DNA from: Microvirga aerilata
GTDB taxonomy: Bacteria > Pseudomonadota > Alphaproteobacteria > Rhizobiales > Beijerinckiaceae
Reading direction: 5' to 3'
Assembly (NCBI RefSeq): GCF_016743775.1
Contig: NZ_JAEQMY010000026.1
Span: forward strand, 1 to 64,000
DNA length: 64,000 nt
The notes beneath the pieces were generated by a model. It was not told where the DNA came from. It was given only the letters and a program-made list of their open reading frames with translations, and ran no database searches. Numbering within the stretch: position 1 is the first letter of the stretch; each line of letters opens with the position of its first letter. The translations under genes and the position numbers were made by a program. This document shows, piece by piece, positions 36,522 to 45,016 of the stretch.

Positions 36522-37859
36522 TCACGACAGGCTGGCGAAGGTCCTCTTGGCCAGCCGCGGATAGAGAATGAACTGGCCGATGCCTCTCGCGCTCAGGAAG
36601 ACGAGCAGCGCGATCCACAAAGCCGTGTTGCCGAGGCCTCCCGCCGCGAGCAGAACCGCCCCATAGGCCAGGAAGGACGCTACCATGAGGTCGCGCATCG
36701 ACCGGGTCCATGTAGCGCCCGTATAGATGCCGTCGAAGGCAAAGGCGGCGGCGCCGAAGAGGGGCGTCAGGGCTGCGAAGATCAGGTAGTCCCGCGCATA
36801 GGCTCGCACGTCCGGATTGGTCGACACGAAGTCGATGAACATCCCGCCGCCGATCAGGAAGACTGCCGATACGGCAAGGCCAAATCCAAGACTCCATCCC
36901 AGGCTCAGGCGAATGGCCCGGCGGAAACCCCGCTCGTCCCGCGCGCCGATGCTCTGGCCGCACAGGGTCTCGGCCGCGGTGGCAAAGCCGTCGAGGAAAT
37001 AGCCGCCGATCAGGAACATGTTGTAGAGCACCGCATTCGCCGCGAGCGTCACGTCGCCCGATCTCGCGCCGAGCGCGCTGAAGATGGAGAAGGCCAGGAT
37101 CAGCGCCACGTTGCGGATCATGATGTCCCGGTTCATGGCGAGCGTCTGCAGCATGGCCGCCCGGTTCATCACCTCCGGCAGGGCGACGGCGAAAGGGTTC
37201 GAGCCGAGGCGGCGCAGAACCAGGATGCCGAGGCCCGCGCCCAGCACCTCCGCCAGGGCCGTGCCGATGGCGGCCCCGGTGATGCCGAGCCCAAAGCCGA
37301 GAACCAGCATCATGGTCAGCACGATGTTGGCCACGTTGATCGCCACCTGCAGAAAGAGGCCGAGATCGGTGCGGCCGCGTCCAAGCGTCGAGCCGAGGAT
37401 CACGTAATTGGCTAGCGTAAACGGTGCAGCCCAGATGCGGATGAAGAAGTAGGTGGACAGCGCATCCGTCACGGCCTGGCTCGCACCCGCCATGGAAAAC
37501 GCGATGGCGGCGATCGGCCATTGCAGCAGGATCAGCAGAAGGCCTGTCAATCCCGCCACCAGGAGGGCGCGAGCAAGGGTCAGGTCGACCTCGTGCCGGT
37601 TGCCCGCGCCGGTGGCCTGAGCCGTGAGGCCTGCGGTTGCCATGCGCAGGGAGCCGAAGCTCCAGAACACGAAATCGAAGATGACGGCGCCCAGCGCCAC
37701 GGCGCCAAGAAGATGCGCCTCTCCCAGCCGCCCGATCACCGTCGCGTCGACGAGGCCCAGCAGGGGCGTCGTCACGTGCGACAGGGTCATCGGCAGGGCG
37801 AGTGCGAGCATCCGCCGGTGGGAGATTTCGGGCCTCTGAGCCAGGGGAGCGCCGTCCAT
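36522..37859 (-). CDS. MATE family efflux transporter (DinF-like)
   Basis: A membrane protein of 445 residues with about 12 helices in two related halves. ALPMTLSHVTTPLLGLVDATVIGRLG opens the first half and NRDIMIRNVALILAF the second; QSIGARDERGFRRA is a typical intracellular loop. The DinF subgroup matches best. E. coli DinF is in the lexA operon, but no LexA box is visible here. The substrate is unknown. A small DUF6460 gene lies 17 bases upstream on the same strand. Confidence 0.88.
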   Translation of the reverse strand: MDGAPLAQRPEISHRRMLALALPMTLSHVTTPLLGLVDATVIGRLGEAHLLGAVALGAVIFDFVFWSFGSLRMATAGLTAQATGAGNRHEVDLTLARALLVAGLTGLLLILLQWPIAAIAFSMAGASQAVTDALSTYFFIRIWAAPFTLANYVILGSTLGRGRTDLGLFLQVAINVANIVLTMMLVLGFGLGITGAAIGTALAEVLGAGLGILVLRRLGSNPFAVALPEVMNRAAMLQTLAMNRDIMIRNVALILAFSIFSALGARSGDVTLAANAVLYNMFLIGGYFLDGFATAAETLCGQSIGARDERGFRRAIRLSLGWSLGFGLAVSAVFLIGGGMFIDFVSTNPDVRAYARDYLIFAALTPLFGAAAFAFDGIYTGATWTRSMRDLMVASFLAYGAVLLAAGGLGNTALWIALLVFLSARGIGQFILYPRLAKRTFASLS

Positions 37860-37876
37860 GCCGATCCTCGAAACGA

Positions 37877-38146
37877 TCAGCGGCGGCTGAACAGGCGGGA
37901 GAGGAGCCAGAGCGGCACGACGATGATTGCGCCATAAAGCACCCAGACGCCCACCTCCCGCACGGTTTCGAAGCTGAGATCCAGGACGGAGCTGATCCAG
38001 TCGAACAGGCCTTCGATCAGCCCAAAGGGCGTGATGTCGAGGAAAGCCATGAAGGCGCCGACGAGCAGGGACAGGAAGACGAGCTTCACCAGCACGGAGC
38101 CGGGTGAGCCGCCGAGAAAACGGTTCAAGTTGGACATGCTTCTCAT
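37877..38146 (-). CDS. DUF6460 small membrane protein
   Basis: An 89-residue protein with two or three hydrophobic segments (SVLVKLVFLSLLVGAFMAFL and VGVWVLYGAIIVVPLWLLSRL) around the conserved start RFLGGSPGSV. DUF6460 is largely confined to Hyphomicrobiales; its function is unknown. An alternative start is the ATG at 38137. Confidence 0.8.
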   Translation of the reverse strand: MRSMSNLNRFLGGSPGSVLVKLVFLSLLVGAFMAFLDITPFGLIEGLFDWISSVLDLSFETVREVGVWVLYGAIIVVPLWLLSRLFSRR

Positions 38147-38232
38147 CTTGTCAGAAAGCGTAACTGGACCTGGGGCATTGCGTGTGCTTCATCGCAAGGG
38201 CCGGCGATGAACGCAACCACCTTGAGCCTCGC

Positions 38233-39174
38233 ATGATCGATCCCGCCCTTTTCGACCCCTCCGCCATCAGCGACGAGATCCGCGCCCAGAACGCCGAGAT
38301 CGTGGCAAAGCTCTCCAATCTGGGAGCTCTCTGGACCATGCCTCCCGAGGTGGTGCGGGAGAACCGCCGGAAAGGCCTGGGGCCTTTCCCGCTCATGCCG
38401 AAGAGCCCCCGGGCCACGACCATCGCGATCGATGGCCCCGGCGGGCCGATCCCCTTGCGCATCATCGCTCCCGAGAACCCGCGCGGCGTCTATTTCCACA
38501 TCCATGGCGGCGGCTGGACCTGGGGCACGGCGGACGAGCAGGACCCCTGGCTCGATCGACTGGCCGAACGGTGCGGCCTGGCCGTGGTGTCGGTGGAATA
38601 CCGGCTGGCGCCCGAACACCCTTTCCCGGCCGGCCCCGACGATTGCGAGGCGGCGGCCCTGTGGCTCCTGCGCGAGGCCGAGAGCCGGTTCGGTACCTCG
38701 CGCCTGTTCATCGGCGGCGAGTCGGCCGGAGCGCATCTGTCTGCCCTGACCCTGCTGCGTCTGCGCGACAAGCACGGCCTCAAGCCGTTCCGGGGCGCGA
38801 ACCTCTTCGCCGGCTGCTACGACGTCAGCATGACCCCGAGCGTGGCTAATTGGGGCGACGAGCCGCTCATCCTGAACACCCCAGGGGTCAAGGTTTTCGC
38901 GGACAATTTCTGCGAGCCGGATCTCGACCGGCGCGACCCCGCGGTGTCGCCGCTCTATGCAGACCTTAAGGGCCTGCCGCCGGCGCTGTTCTCGGTGGGT
39001 ACCCGCGACCTGCTGCTCGACGACACCCTGTTCATGGCCTCCCGCTGGGTGGCCGCCGGCAACAAGGCGGATCTCGCAGTCTGGCCGGGCGGCTGCCACG
39101 TGTTCATCCGCTTCGACAGCGCGCTCACCGAGCAGGCGCTGTCGCGGATCGATGGGTTTATCGAGGAACTCTAA
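38233..39174 (+). CDS. Alpha/beta hydrolase, hormone-sensitive-lipase type esterase
   Basis: A protein of 313 residues. The oxyanion motif HIHGGGWTWG, nucleophile elbow GGESAGAH, acid near SVGTRDLLLDD and histidine in GGCHVF complete the HSL/family IV esterase set. The substrate is probably a short-chain ester or lactone. The ATG at 38233 was chosen over an upstream frame at 38182 that overlaps the promoter region of the divergent gene. The ribosome-binding site is weak. It overlaps the next convergent gene by four bases at the stop. Confidence 0.82.
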   Translation: MIDPALFDPSAISDEIRAQNAEIVAKLSNLGALWTMPPEVVRENRRKGLGPFPLMPKSPRATTIAIDGPGGPIPLRIIAPENPRGVYFHIHGGGWTWGTADEQDPWLDRLAERCGLAVVSVEYRLAPEHPFPAGPDDCEAAALWLLREAESRFGTSRLFIGGESAGAHLSALTLLRLRDKHGLKPFRGANLFAGCYDVSMTPSVANWGDEPLILNTPGVKVFADNFCEPDLDRRDPAVSPLYADLKGLPPALFSVGTRDLLLDDTLFMASRWVAAGNKADLAVWPGGCHVFIRFDSALTEQALSRIDGFIEEL

Positions 39175-39842
39175 TCGGCCCCGGCCGGGGAGGGGCGCTG
39201 GGTCACGCCGATCTTGGAGGCGGCGATCACGGCCTGGGTGCGGCTGTCGACGCCCAGCTTGTCGAGGATGGCGGAGACGTGAGCCTTCACGGTGGCTTCC
39301 GACACGCCGAGCTCGTAGGCGATCTGCTTGTTGAGCAGGCCCTCGGACAGCATGGTGAGCACCCGCACCTGCTGGGGCGTCAGGGTGCCGAGGCGGCGGA
39401 CCAAATCGGCCGTTTCCGCGTCTTCCGAGGCGGACAGGTCCACGTCCGGCGGGGTCCAGGTGTCGCCCGCGAGCACCGCCTGGATGGCGCCGCCGATGCT
39501 GTCGATGTCGATGGATTTCGGGATGAAGCCGGAGGCGCCGAAATCCATGGCGCGGCGGATCACGGTGGCCTCTTCCGTTGCGGACACGATCACGACCGGC
39601 AGTTCCGGGTATTGGGCTCTCAGCGACATCAGGCCGGAGAATCCCTGCACACCCGGCATGGTCAGGTCGAGCAGGATCAGGTCGACGTCCCGCTCCTGGG
39701 TCAAAGTCGCGTTCAGCTCATCCATGCCGCTCGCCTCGACCACCCGGGCCTGGGGCATCATGGAGGCAACAGCCTGCCTCAGGGCTCCACGAAACAACGG
39801 ATGGTCATCGGCGATGATGATCGTGGTGGTTTGACTCTGCAC
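39171..39842 (-). CDS. LuxR/NarL-family response regulator (orphan)
   Basis: A protein of 223 residues started at GTG 39842, which has GGGAGAAG seven bases upstream. The receiver domain has IIIADDHPLFRGAL, the phospho-acceptor aspartate in LILLDLTMPG, and VIVSATEE. The LuxR helix-turn-helix (LTPQQVRVLTMLSEGLLNKQIAYELGV) lies at about 150-210. No histidine kinase is adjacent, so its partner is unknown. It could in principle receive signals from the kinase at 3762, whose own regulator is interrupted; that is speculation. Confidence 0.88.
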   Translation of the reverse strand: MQSQTTTIIIADDHPLFRGALRQAVASMMPQARVVEASGMDELNATLTQERDVDLILLDLTMPGVQGFSGLMSLRAQYPELPVVIVSATEEATVIRRAMDFGASGFIPKSIDIDSIGGAIQAVLAGDTWTPPDVDLSASEDAETADLVRRLGTLTPQQVRVLTMLSEGLLNKQIAYELGVSEATVKAHVSAILDKLGVDSRTQAVIAASKIGVTQRPSPAGAD

Positions 39843-39970
39843 GCTTGTCTTCTCCCACGAGAGGCTTCCCTGAGCCTTAGCCGCATCCCCGGCGAAATTG
39901 CAAGGCGGCAATCGAAAACCGCCGCCATTCTACCAGAAACCGCAGGGGGTAAAGGGGTTCGGGATGCGGA

Positions 39971-40429
39971 TTATGCCCCGATCAGGTGCACAATAAGGTC
40001 GCGGCGGTGCGGCCTGTCCCGGTGCTCGGCGAGGTAGAGGCCCTGCCAGGTTCCCAAAACCATCTGGCCCTCCATCACCGGAATGCTCAAGGAGACCCCG
40101 GACAGCACCGTCCGGATATGGGCGGGCATGTCGTCCGGGCCTTCGGCGGCGTGGATATAGCCCGCATCCCGCGGCGCCAGCCGGTCGAAGGCGGTCATGA
40201 GATCCCGGCGCACGTCCGGGTCGGCATTCTCCTGGATGATGAGGGAGGCCGAGGTGTGCCGGCAGAAAACCGTCAGGAGGCCATGCAGGATGCCGGTCCC
40301 GAACACCCAGCGCGACACGGCTTCCGTGATCTCGGTCAGGCCCTGGCCGTCGGTTTCCACCAGAAGCCGGCCGTTGACCTGCTGGGTCACGCTGCCCTCG
40401 ACGAGGGTTTCCACATTCAGCATCATCAC
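39971..40429 (-). CDS. YjbQ family protein (UPF0047)
   Basis: A protein of 152 residues with the YjbQ signature HTSASLIIQENADPDVRRDL and the C-terminal GTWQGLYLAEHRD. E. coli YjbQ has low thiamine-phosphate synthase activity; the true role is unknown. Its ATG overlaps the stop of the DNA ligase gene, so it is the last gene of the exonuclease-ligase operon. A role in DNA repair is not indicated by its fold. Confidence 0.88.
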   Translation of the reverse strand: MMMLNVETLVEGSVTQQVNGRLLVETDGQGLTEITEAVSRWVFGTGILHGLLTVFCRHTSASLIIQENADPDVRRDLMTAFDRLAPRDAGYIHAAEGPDDMPAHIRTVLSGVSLSIPVMEGQMVLGTWQGLYLAEHRDRPHRRDLIVHLIGA

Positions 40430-42186
40430 GCCTCCTGATCCTTCAACGGGTGAACCTCTTGTTCGCCCCGCTCCAGGATCTTTTCCAGGGTCTCGATCCG
40501 GTCGGCTTCCGCCGCCGGCTTGTCCCAGCGGATGCGGTTGATGCGGGGAAAGCGCATGGCCACGCCCGATTTATGCCGGGTCGAGCGCTGCAGGCCCTCG
40601 AAAGCCACCTCCAGCACCAGGCCCCGGTCACGGCCGTATTCAACCTCCCTGACCGGGCCGAAGCGCTTGACCGTATGGTTGCGCACATACCGGTCGAGCT
40701 TGACCAGCTCCTCGTCGGTGAAGCCGTGATAGGCCTTGCCCACGGGCACCAGCTCCTCCTCCCCCGGTCCGCCGCGCCAGACCCCGAAGGTGTAGTCGGA
40801 GTAGAAGGACGAGCGCTTCCCGTGCCCGCGCTGGCCGTACATCATCACCGCATCGACGAGGTAGGGGTCGCGCTTCCACTTGTACCAGTAGCCCTTGGGG
40901 CGGCCCGGCAGGTAGGGGCTGTTCGCCCGCTTCACCATGCAGCCCTCGATGGCGTCCGCATCGGGACCTGCGCCGACGGCGGCCGGGTCGGCGCGGGCCG
41001 CCGCCAGATCCTCCCAAGACGAGAAGGGCACCATGGGCGACAGGTCGATGCGGGGATCGTCGAGCCGCGTGACAAGCGCCTCCAGGCGCCGCCGCCGCTC
41101 GGCGAAGGGGAGGGCGCGCAGGTCCTCCTCGCCCTCGAACAGGATGTCGTAGACGCGCAAGTGTGCGGGAAACTCGGCGATGAGCTTGGGCGTCACGGCT
41201 TTCCGGTTCAGGCGCTGCTGGAGCACGTTGAAGCTCTGCACCCGGCCCTCGCGCACGATCAGCAGCTCCCCGTCGATGGCGCCCTCGAAGGCAAGCGCCT
41301 CCACGAGATCGGGAAACGCGCGGGAGACATCCTCGCCGGTGCGCGAGTAGATGCGCCTCACCGGGCGCCCGTCGCTGCCGTGCCCCGAGGCCGCCTGGAG
41401 GCGAATGCCGTCCCATTTCCACTCGGCCAGGAACTCGGACGCGTCGAGCTTGCCGAAATCCTCGTCCTCCAGGGGATGCGACAGCATGGAGGGACGAAAG
41501 GGGGCCGGGTTGCCGGACTCGGGCTTGGGGCCCCGGCCTTCCACCCAGGCGAAGAGCTCCTCGTAAGGCGCCTCCAGCCCGTGCCAGACCAGCTCGACCT
41601 CGTCGGGCTCGATCTGCCCCATCTGGGCGACCGCTGTCTTGGCGAGCCGCGCCGAGACGCCGACCCGCAGCTCCCGGGTGATGAGCTTGATCAGGGCCCA
41701 GCGCCCCGTCTCGTCGAGGGCGTCCATCCACCCCGCAACCCGAGCCGGCAGGTCGCTCTTGCTCGTGGTCGCCAGGGCTTCGATGACCTCGGTGAGGGTC
41801 GGCACATGGGGCGGCGGGTTGTTGTGGCCGATGGCCGGCGCCTGTCCCGTCCCTTCCTGTGGGGGAGAGGGCCTGTCGGCGCTGTTTGCGATCCTGGCCG
41901 CCGCATCATGCCCCGGCGCGGGCCAGATCAGCGCTACCGTCTCGGCGAGGTCGCCCACATAGTGGTACGACATGCGAAACAGCTCCGGGTCGGTCCGCTC
42001 CTCGACCAAGCCCCGGATGAGGCCGGGCTTGGCCTCCTTGAACATGAGGGCGCCGGTCATGGCGGCGAGCGCATAGCCGCGGTCCGGGTCGGGAGTATGG
42101 CTGAAGTAGTCCATGAGCAGCCGCAGCTTCGCGTTGCGGCGCGGCTCGAACATCAGCCGGTCGAGGAGGGCGGCGAAGCGGTTCAT
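40426..42186 (-). CDS. Ligase-associated ATP-dependent DNA ligase
   Basis: A protein of 586 residues that seals nicked DNA with ATP. The adenylated lysine is in EWKWDGIR (motif I); RTGED, DGELLIV and KRDPYLVDAVMM are the further ligase motifs. An N-terminal helical DNA-binding domain spans residues 1-210. The family is annotated as cisplatin-damage-response ligase and travels with an MBL exonuclease, an Lhr-type helicase and PdeM, all present in this window. The start overlaps the exonuclease stop (ATGC-type overlap of four bases), and its stop overlaps yjbQ. Confidence 0.92.
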   Translation of the reverse strand: MNRFAALLDRLMFEPRRNAKLRLLMDYFSHTPDPDRGYALAAMTGALMFKEAKPGLIRGLVEERTDPELFRMSYHYVGDLAETVALIWPAPGHDAAARIANSADRPSPPQEGTGQAPAIGHNNPPPHVPTLTEVIEALATTSKSDLPARVAGWMDALDETGRWALIKLITRELRVGVSARLAKTAVAQMGQIEPDEVELVWHGLEAPYEELFAWVEGRGPKPESGNPAPFRPSMLSHPLEDEDFGKLDASEFLAEWKWDGIRLQAASGHGSDGRPVRRIYSRTGEDVSRAFPDLVEALAFEGAIDGELLIVREGRVQSFNVLQQRLNRKAVTPKLIAEFPAHLRVYDILFEGEEDLRALPFAERRRRLEALVTRLDDPRIDLSPMVPFSSWEDLAAARADPAAVGAGPDADAIEGCMVKRANSPYLPGRPKGYWYKWKRDPYLVDAVMMYGQRGHGKRSSFYSDYTFGVWRGGPGEEELVPVGKAYHGFTDEELVKLDRYVRNHTVKRFGPVREVEYGRDRGLVLEVAFEGLQRSTRHKSGVAMRFPRINRIRWDKPAAEADRIETLEKILERGEQEVHPLKDQEA

Positions 42187-43238
42187 GCGGCACCCCCGGC
42201 CTGCTCGGTTGCGGCCTGCGCCTCCTCGGCCTCGCCCTCGTCGCCGTAGCCCAGCATGTGCAGGGGCCGTGCCCTGATGCCGTGGGTGGTGCACCAATGG
42301 ACCAGGGCATCCTCCTGCCCGTGGGTGACCCAGACCTCGCCCGCGCCGGTCTCCCGGATCGTGCGGCAGAGATCGTCCCAGTCGGAATGGTCGGAGATCA
42401 CCAGCGGCAGCTCCACGCCCTTCTGCCGGGCCCTGGCACGAACCCGCATCCAGCCGGAGGCAAAGCACGTGACCGGGTCGGGAAAGCGGCGGGACCAGAG
42501 GTCCTGGATGGAGGAGGGCGGGCAGACCACGATGGCGCCGGCGAGCTTGGAGCGCTCGGATGCCACCACCTTCGGCGTGTCGCCCAAGGGGATGCCCTCC
42601 GCCTTGTAGAACTCGGTCAGCCGCTCCATGGCGCCATGCAGGTAGATCGGCTGGTCGTAGCCTTCCTCCCTGAGAAGGGCCATGACCCGCTGGGCCTTGC
42701 CGAGCGCATAGGCTCCGACAATGTGGGCGCGCTCGGGAAAGAGGGCCACGGAATTCAGCAGCTTGCGGACCTCGGCGCGGGTATCCGGATGGCGGAAGAC
42801 CGGCAGGCCGAAGGTTGCTTCCGTGATGAAGACGTCGCAGGGCACGACCTCGTAGGGGAGGCAGGTGGGGTCCTCGGCGCGCTTGTAGTCGCCCGACACC
42901 ACGACCCGGGTGCCGCCGGCCTCGATGGCGATCTGCGCCGAGCCCAGCACATGGCCCGCAGGGGTGAAGCGCACGGTCACGTCGCCGACGCGGATGCTCT
43001 CGCCCAGCGCCGCCTCCTGCGTGGAGCCCGCGAAATCCTCGCCGTAGCGCACGCCCATGATGAGCAGGGTCTGCCGGGTCGCCATGACCGATTGGTGGCC
43101 CGCGCGGGCATGGTCCGAATGGCCATGGGTGATGAGCGCCCGCTTCACCGGGCGGACCGGATCGATGTGGAAATCGCCAAGGGGGCAATAGAGCCCTTGC
43201 GGGGTCTGGGTGAGGATGTCGGTGGAACGCAGCGCCAT
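42183..43238 (-). CDS. Ligase-associated DNA exonuclease (MBL fold)
   Basis: A protein of 351 residues with a metallo-beta-lactamase/beta-CASP nuclease fold. The metal motif THGHSDHA, the later GDYKRAEDPT, TEATFG and DHSDWDDL follow the CPSF/SNM1 pattern. The ATG at 43238 was chosen because the product then starts MALRSTDILTQTPQGLYCPL, as in relatives; an upstream in-frame start at 43487 adds about 80 atypical residues. It is the first gene of the ligase operon. A LexA box and strong promoter lie about 370-420 bases upstream, so DNA damage probably induces it. Confidence 0.9.
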   Translation of the reverse strand: MALRSTDILTQTPQGLYCPLGDFHIDPVRPVKRALITHGHSDHARAGHQSVMATRQTLLIMGVRYGEDFAGSTQEAALGESIRVGDVTVRFTPAGHVLGSAQIAIEAGGTRVVVSGDYKRAEDPTCLPYEVVPCDVFITEATFGLPVFRHPDTRAEVRKLLNSVALFPERAHIVGAYALGKAQRVMALLREEGYDQPIYLHGAMERLTEFYKAEGIPLGDTPKVVASERSKLAGAIVVCPPSSIQDLWSRRFPDPVTCFASGWMRVRARARQKGVELPLVISDHSDWDDLCRTIRETGAGEVWVTHGQEDALVHWCTTHGIRARPLHMLGYGDEGEAEEAQAATEQAGGAA

Positions 43239-43616
43239 GGGTGGGAATATAGGGTTGTGCTCCGCGATGTCAGGCCAAGGGGCGCAGTCACGCATGGGCC
43301 TTCGGGCCCGCAGCGTTGCGCTGCGAGCCTGAAGAGCACACGAGGGTGGCGCAAGCTGCAGCCCGGCTCGCTGTGGTATGAAAGGGAAGAGCCGAACTGC
43401 CTCTTCGCGCACGGTTCTTTTCAGGCGGACTGGTGCGACCGGTGCGGCGCTGGCCCAAGGCGGCCATGCTGGAGGCCTTGGGCCCAACCCGCTTCCGGCC
43501 CCTCACCAGGGCCTCCTGCCCCATGAGCCTGCGTCACGCTCATGCACAGGACCGTGCCTGCTCCCACACTGCGACGCCTCGCGAGCGCGCCCCTCGTCAG
43601 GACCAGGCTGTGCAAC

Positions 43617-43645
43617 GATATAGCTAAGAAGAGGAGGTTTGTCAA
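43617..43645 (-). promoter_or_regulatory. Consensus sigma70 promoter next to a LexA box
   Basis: On the minus strand TTGACA (43645-43640), a 17-base spacer and TATATC (43622-43617). This is the best promoter in the window. Transcription would start near 43610 and run toward the exonuclease. Confidence 0.75.
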
Positions 43646-43660
43646 GAACAAACGTGGAAC
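43646..43660 (-). promoter_or_regulatory. LexA box upstream of the exonuclease-ligase operon
   Basis: GAAC-AAACGTG-GAAC (plus strand) is an exact consensus match directly upstream of the TTGACA element. Confidence 0.8.
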
Positions 43661-43770
43661 ATCGCACCGGCCCAGCCGTGTCGTGCCTGGGCAGGCGGGG
43701 TGCCGGAACCAGGATGGTCGCAGGAGATGGTGCCGGGCGGCTGTGCTCCTCCTGCGCTGTCAGCGGCTAT

Positions 43771-43954
43771 GGATCCCCTTCCCTCGCTGCGCTCGCCGGG
43801 GATGACAGCGGGGCGCTGACCTCCCGGTTCTGCCCCCGCAGCTCCGCCCTCGGTGTCATTCCCGGCCGGAGCGTCAGCGGAGGGGAAGGGAATCCATGGC
43901 GCTCGGCATGTGGGTGGATCCCCTCTCCAGGCCTTCTGCCGCCGGGGACGACAG
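43771..43954. repeat. Dispersed palindromic repeat (GGATCCCCTTCC family)
   Basis: Two inverted units: GGATCCCCTTCCCTCGCTGC...GGATGACAGCGG and GTCATTCCCGGCCGGAGCG...GAAGGGAATCCATGG. Related units recur at 46000-46162, 59335-59429 and 60667-60769. Confidence 0.65.
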
Positions 43955-44029
43955 CCTGAATGTGCCGCCGCTCCCCGACCCTCGGCCGGTGCCATTGACA
44001 GCCCCTCCGGTCTCCCGCATCCAAAAGCC

Positions 44030-44959
44030 ATGTCTTCGACCTCCAATGTCCGATCCTCCGGCGATTTCCGTGCCGACCGCCGCTACGAATATGCCCGCGC
44101 GGCTTTCGACGAGCGGGATTTCGAGGCCGCCGCCGACCTGGCGCGGCAGGTGCTCGAGCTCGTGCCGGGCTTTGCGGCAGCGCACGCCATGCTGGGGCGC
44201 TCCCTGGCCGAGACGGGGGCGCGGGAAGAGGCGGTGAGCGCCCTTCGCCAGGCGTTGGCCCTGGAGCCCGAGGACGCTCTCGGCGTTCGTCTCGATCTCG
44301 CCAAGCTTGGGGCGCTTCCTCCCGACGAGGCGATCACGGACGGCTATGTGCGGGCGCTGTTCGACGATTACGCGCCCAAGTTCGACCGGCATCTCACCGG
44401 GAGCCTGGCCTATCGCGGGCCGGAGCTCATCGCGGATGCGTTGCGCCGGGCCTGCTCCTGGCAGAGCCGGGATTACCGCTTCGGCCTCACCCTCGATCTC
44501 GGCTGCGGCACCGGCTTGATGGCGCAGGCGCTGGAGGGGGCGTGCTCCGCCATCGAAGGGGTCGATCTCTCGCCCCGCATGCTGGAAAAGGCGCAGAAGA
44601 CAGGGCTCTACGAGGCCCTGCACGAGGGCGAGCTCGTGGGTTTCCTGAGCGGACGCGCAGCGGCCGAGGCCGATCTCCTGGTGGCGGCAGACGTGTTCGT
44701 CTACATGGCGGCGCTCGATGCGGTGTTCCGCGAGGCGCATCGGGTTCTGAGCCGCGAGGGTCTCTTCGCGTTCACCGTGCAGGCCCATGAGGGCGAGGGC
44801 TTCGTTCTCGGGGAGGATCCCCGCTACGCCCACGGCGAGAGCTATCTGCGCGGCCTCGCCGAGGCTTCCGGTCTCACGGTGGCGATCTTCGAGCGGGTCT
44901 CGACCCGGGAAGATCGCGGCGTGCCGGTTCCCGGGTTCCTCGGCGTGCTGCAGCGCTAG
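44030..44959 (+). CDS. TPR-containing SAM-dependent methyltransferase
   Basis: A protein of 309 residues. Residues about 15-95 form two or three TPR units (ARAAFDERDFEAAADLARQVLELVPGFAAAHAMLGR, ALRQALALEPEDALGVRLDL). The methyltransferase part has motif I LTLDLGCGTGLMAQAL, EGVDLSPRML and ADVFVYMAALDAVFREAHRVLS. YAPKFDRHLTGSLAYRGPEL before motif I is typical of this TPR-methylase family. The substrate is unknown. The ATG at 44030 follows a repeat-rich region with only a weak ribosome-binding site. The stop is TAG. Confidence 0.82.
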   Translation: MSSTSNVRSSGDFRADRRYEYARAAFDERDFEAAADLARQVLELVPGFAAAHAMLGRSLAETGAREEAVSALRQALALEPEDALGVRLDLAKLGALPPDEAITDGYVRALFDDYAPKFDRHLTGSLAYRGPELIADALRRACSWQSRDYRFGLTLDLGCGTGLMAQALEGACSAIEGVDLSPRMLEKAQKTGLYEALHEGELVGFLSGRAAAEADLLVAADVFVYMAALDAVFREAHRVLSREGLFAFTVQAHEGEGFVLGEDPRYAHGESYLRGLAEASGLTVAIFERVSTREDRGVPVPGFLGVLQR

Positions 44960-45016
44960 GAACCTTCGGTTCGGTCGCCCCCAATCCCATCCTGAGAAGG
45001 TGTTTGCGTGGGAGGT

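Larger units (their letters stand above)
43239..44029. other. Long intergenic region with SOS promoter and repeats
   Basis: About 790 bases without a supported gene. It holds a LexA box and strong minus-strand promoter (43617-43660), a leader of about 370 bases before the exonuclease ATG containing GC hairpins (CGCAGCG/CGCTGCG and GGGCC/GGCCC near 43300-43330), and a dispersed repeat (43771-43954). Open frames in the leader have no recognisable product. Confidence 0.6.

Noticed and set aside
36412..37935. 507-codon frame overlapping the MATE gene on the same strand
   Set aside because: The MATE frame has about 12 membrane helices and family motifs; the other frame is arginine/glycine-rich and overlaps it fully.
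43288..43651. Small proteins in the leader after the SOS promoter
   Set aside because: Two overlapping minus-strand frames exist (43288-43524 and 43421-43651), but composition is repeat-like, and one begins upstream of the predicted transcription start. Neither resembles a known protein.
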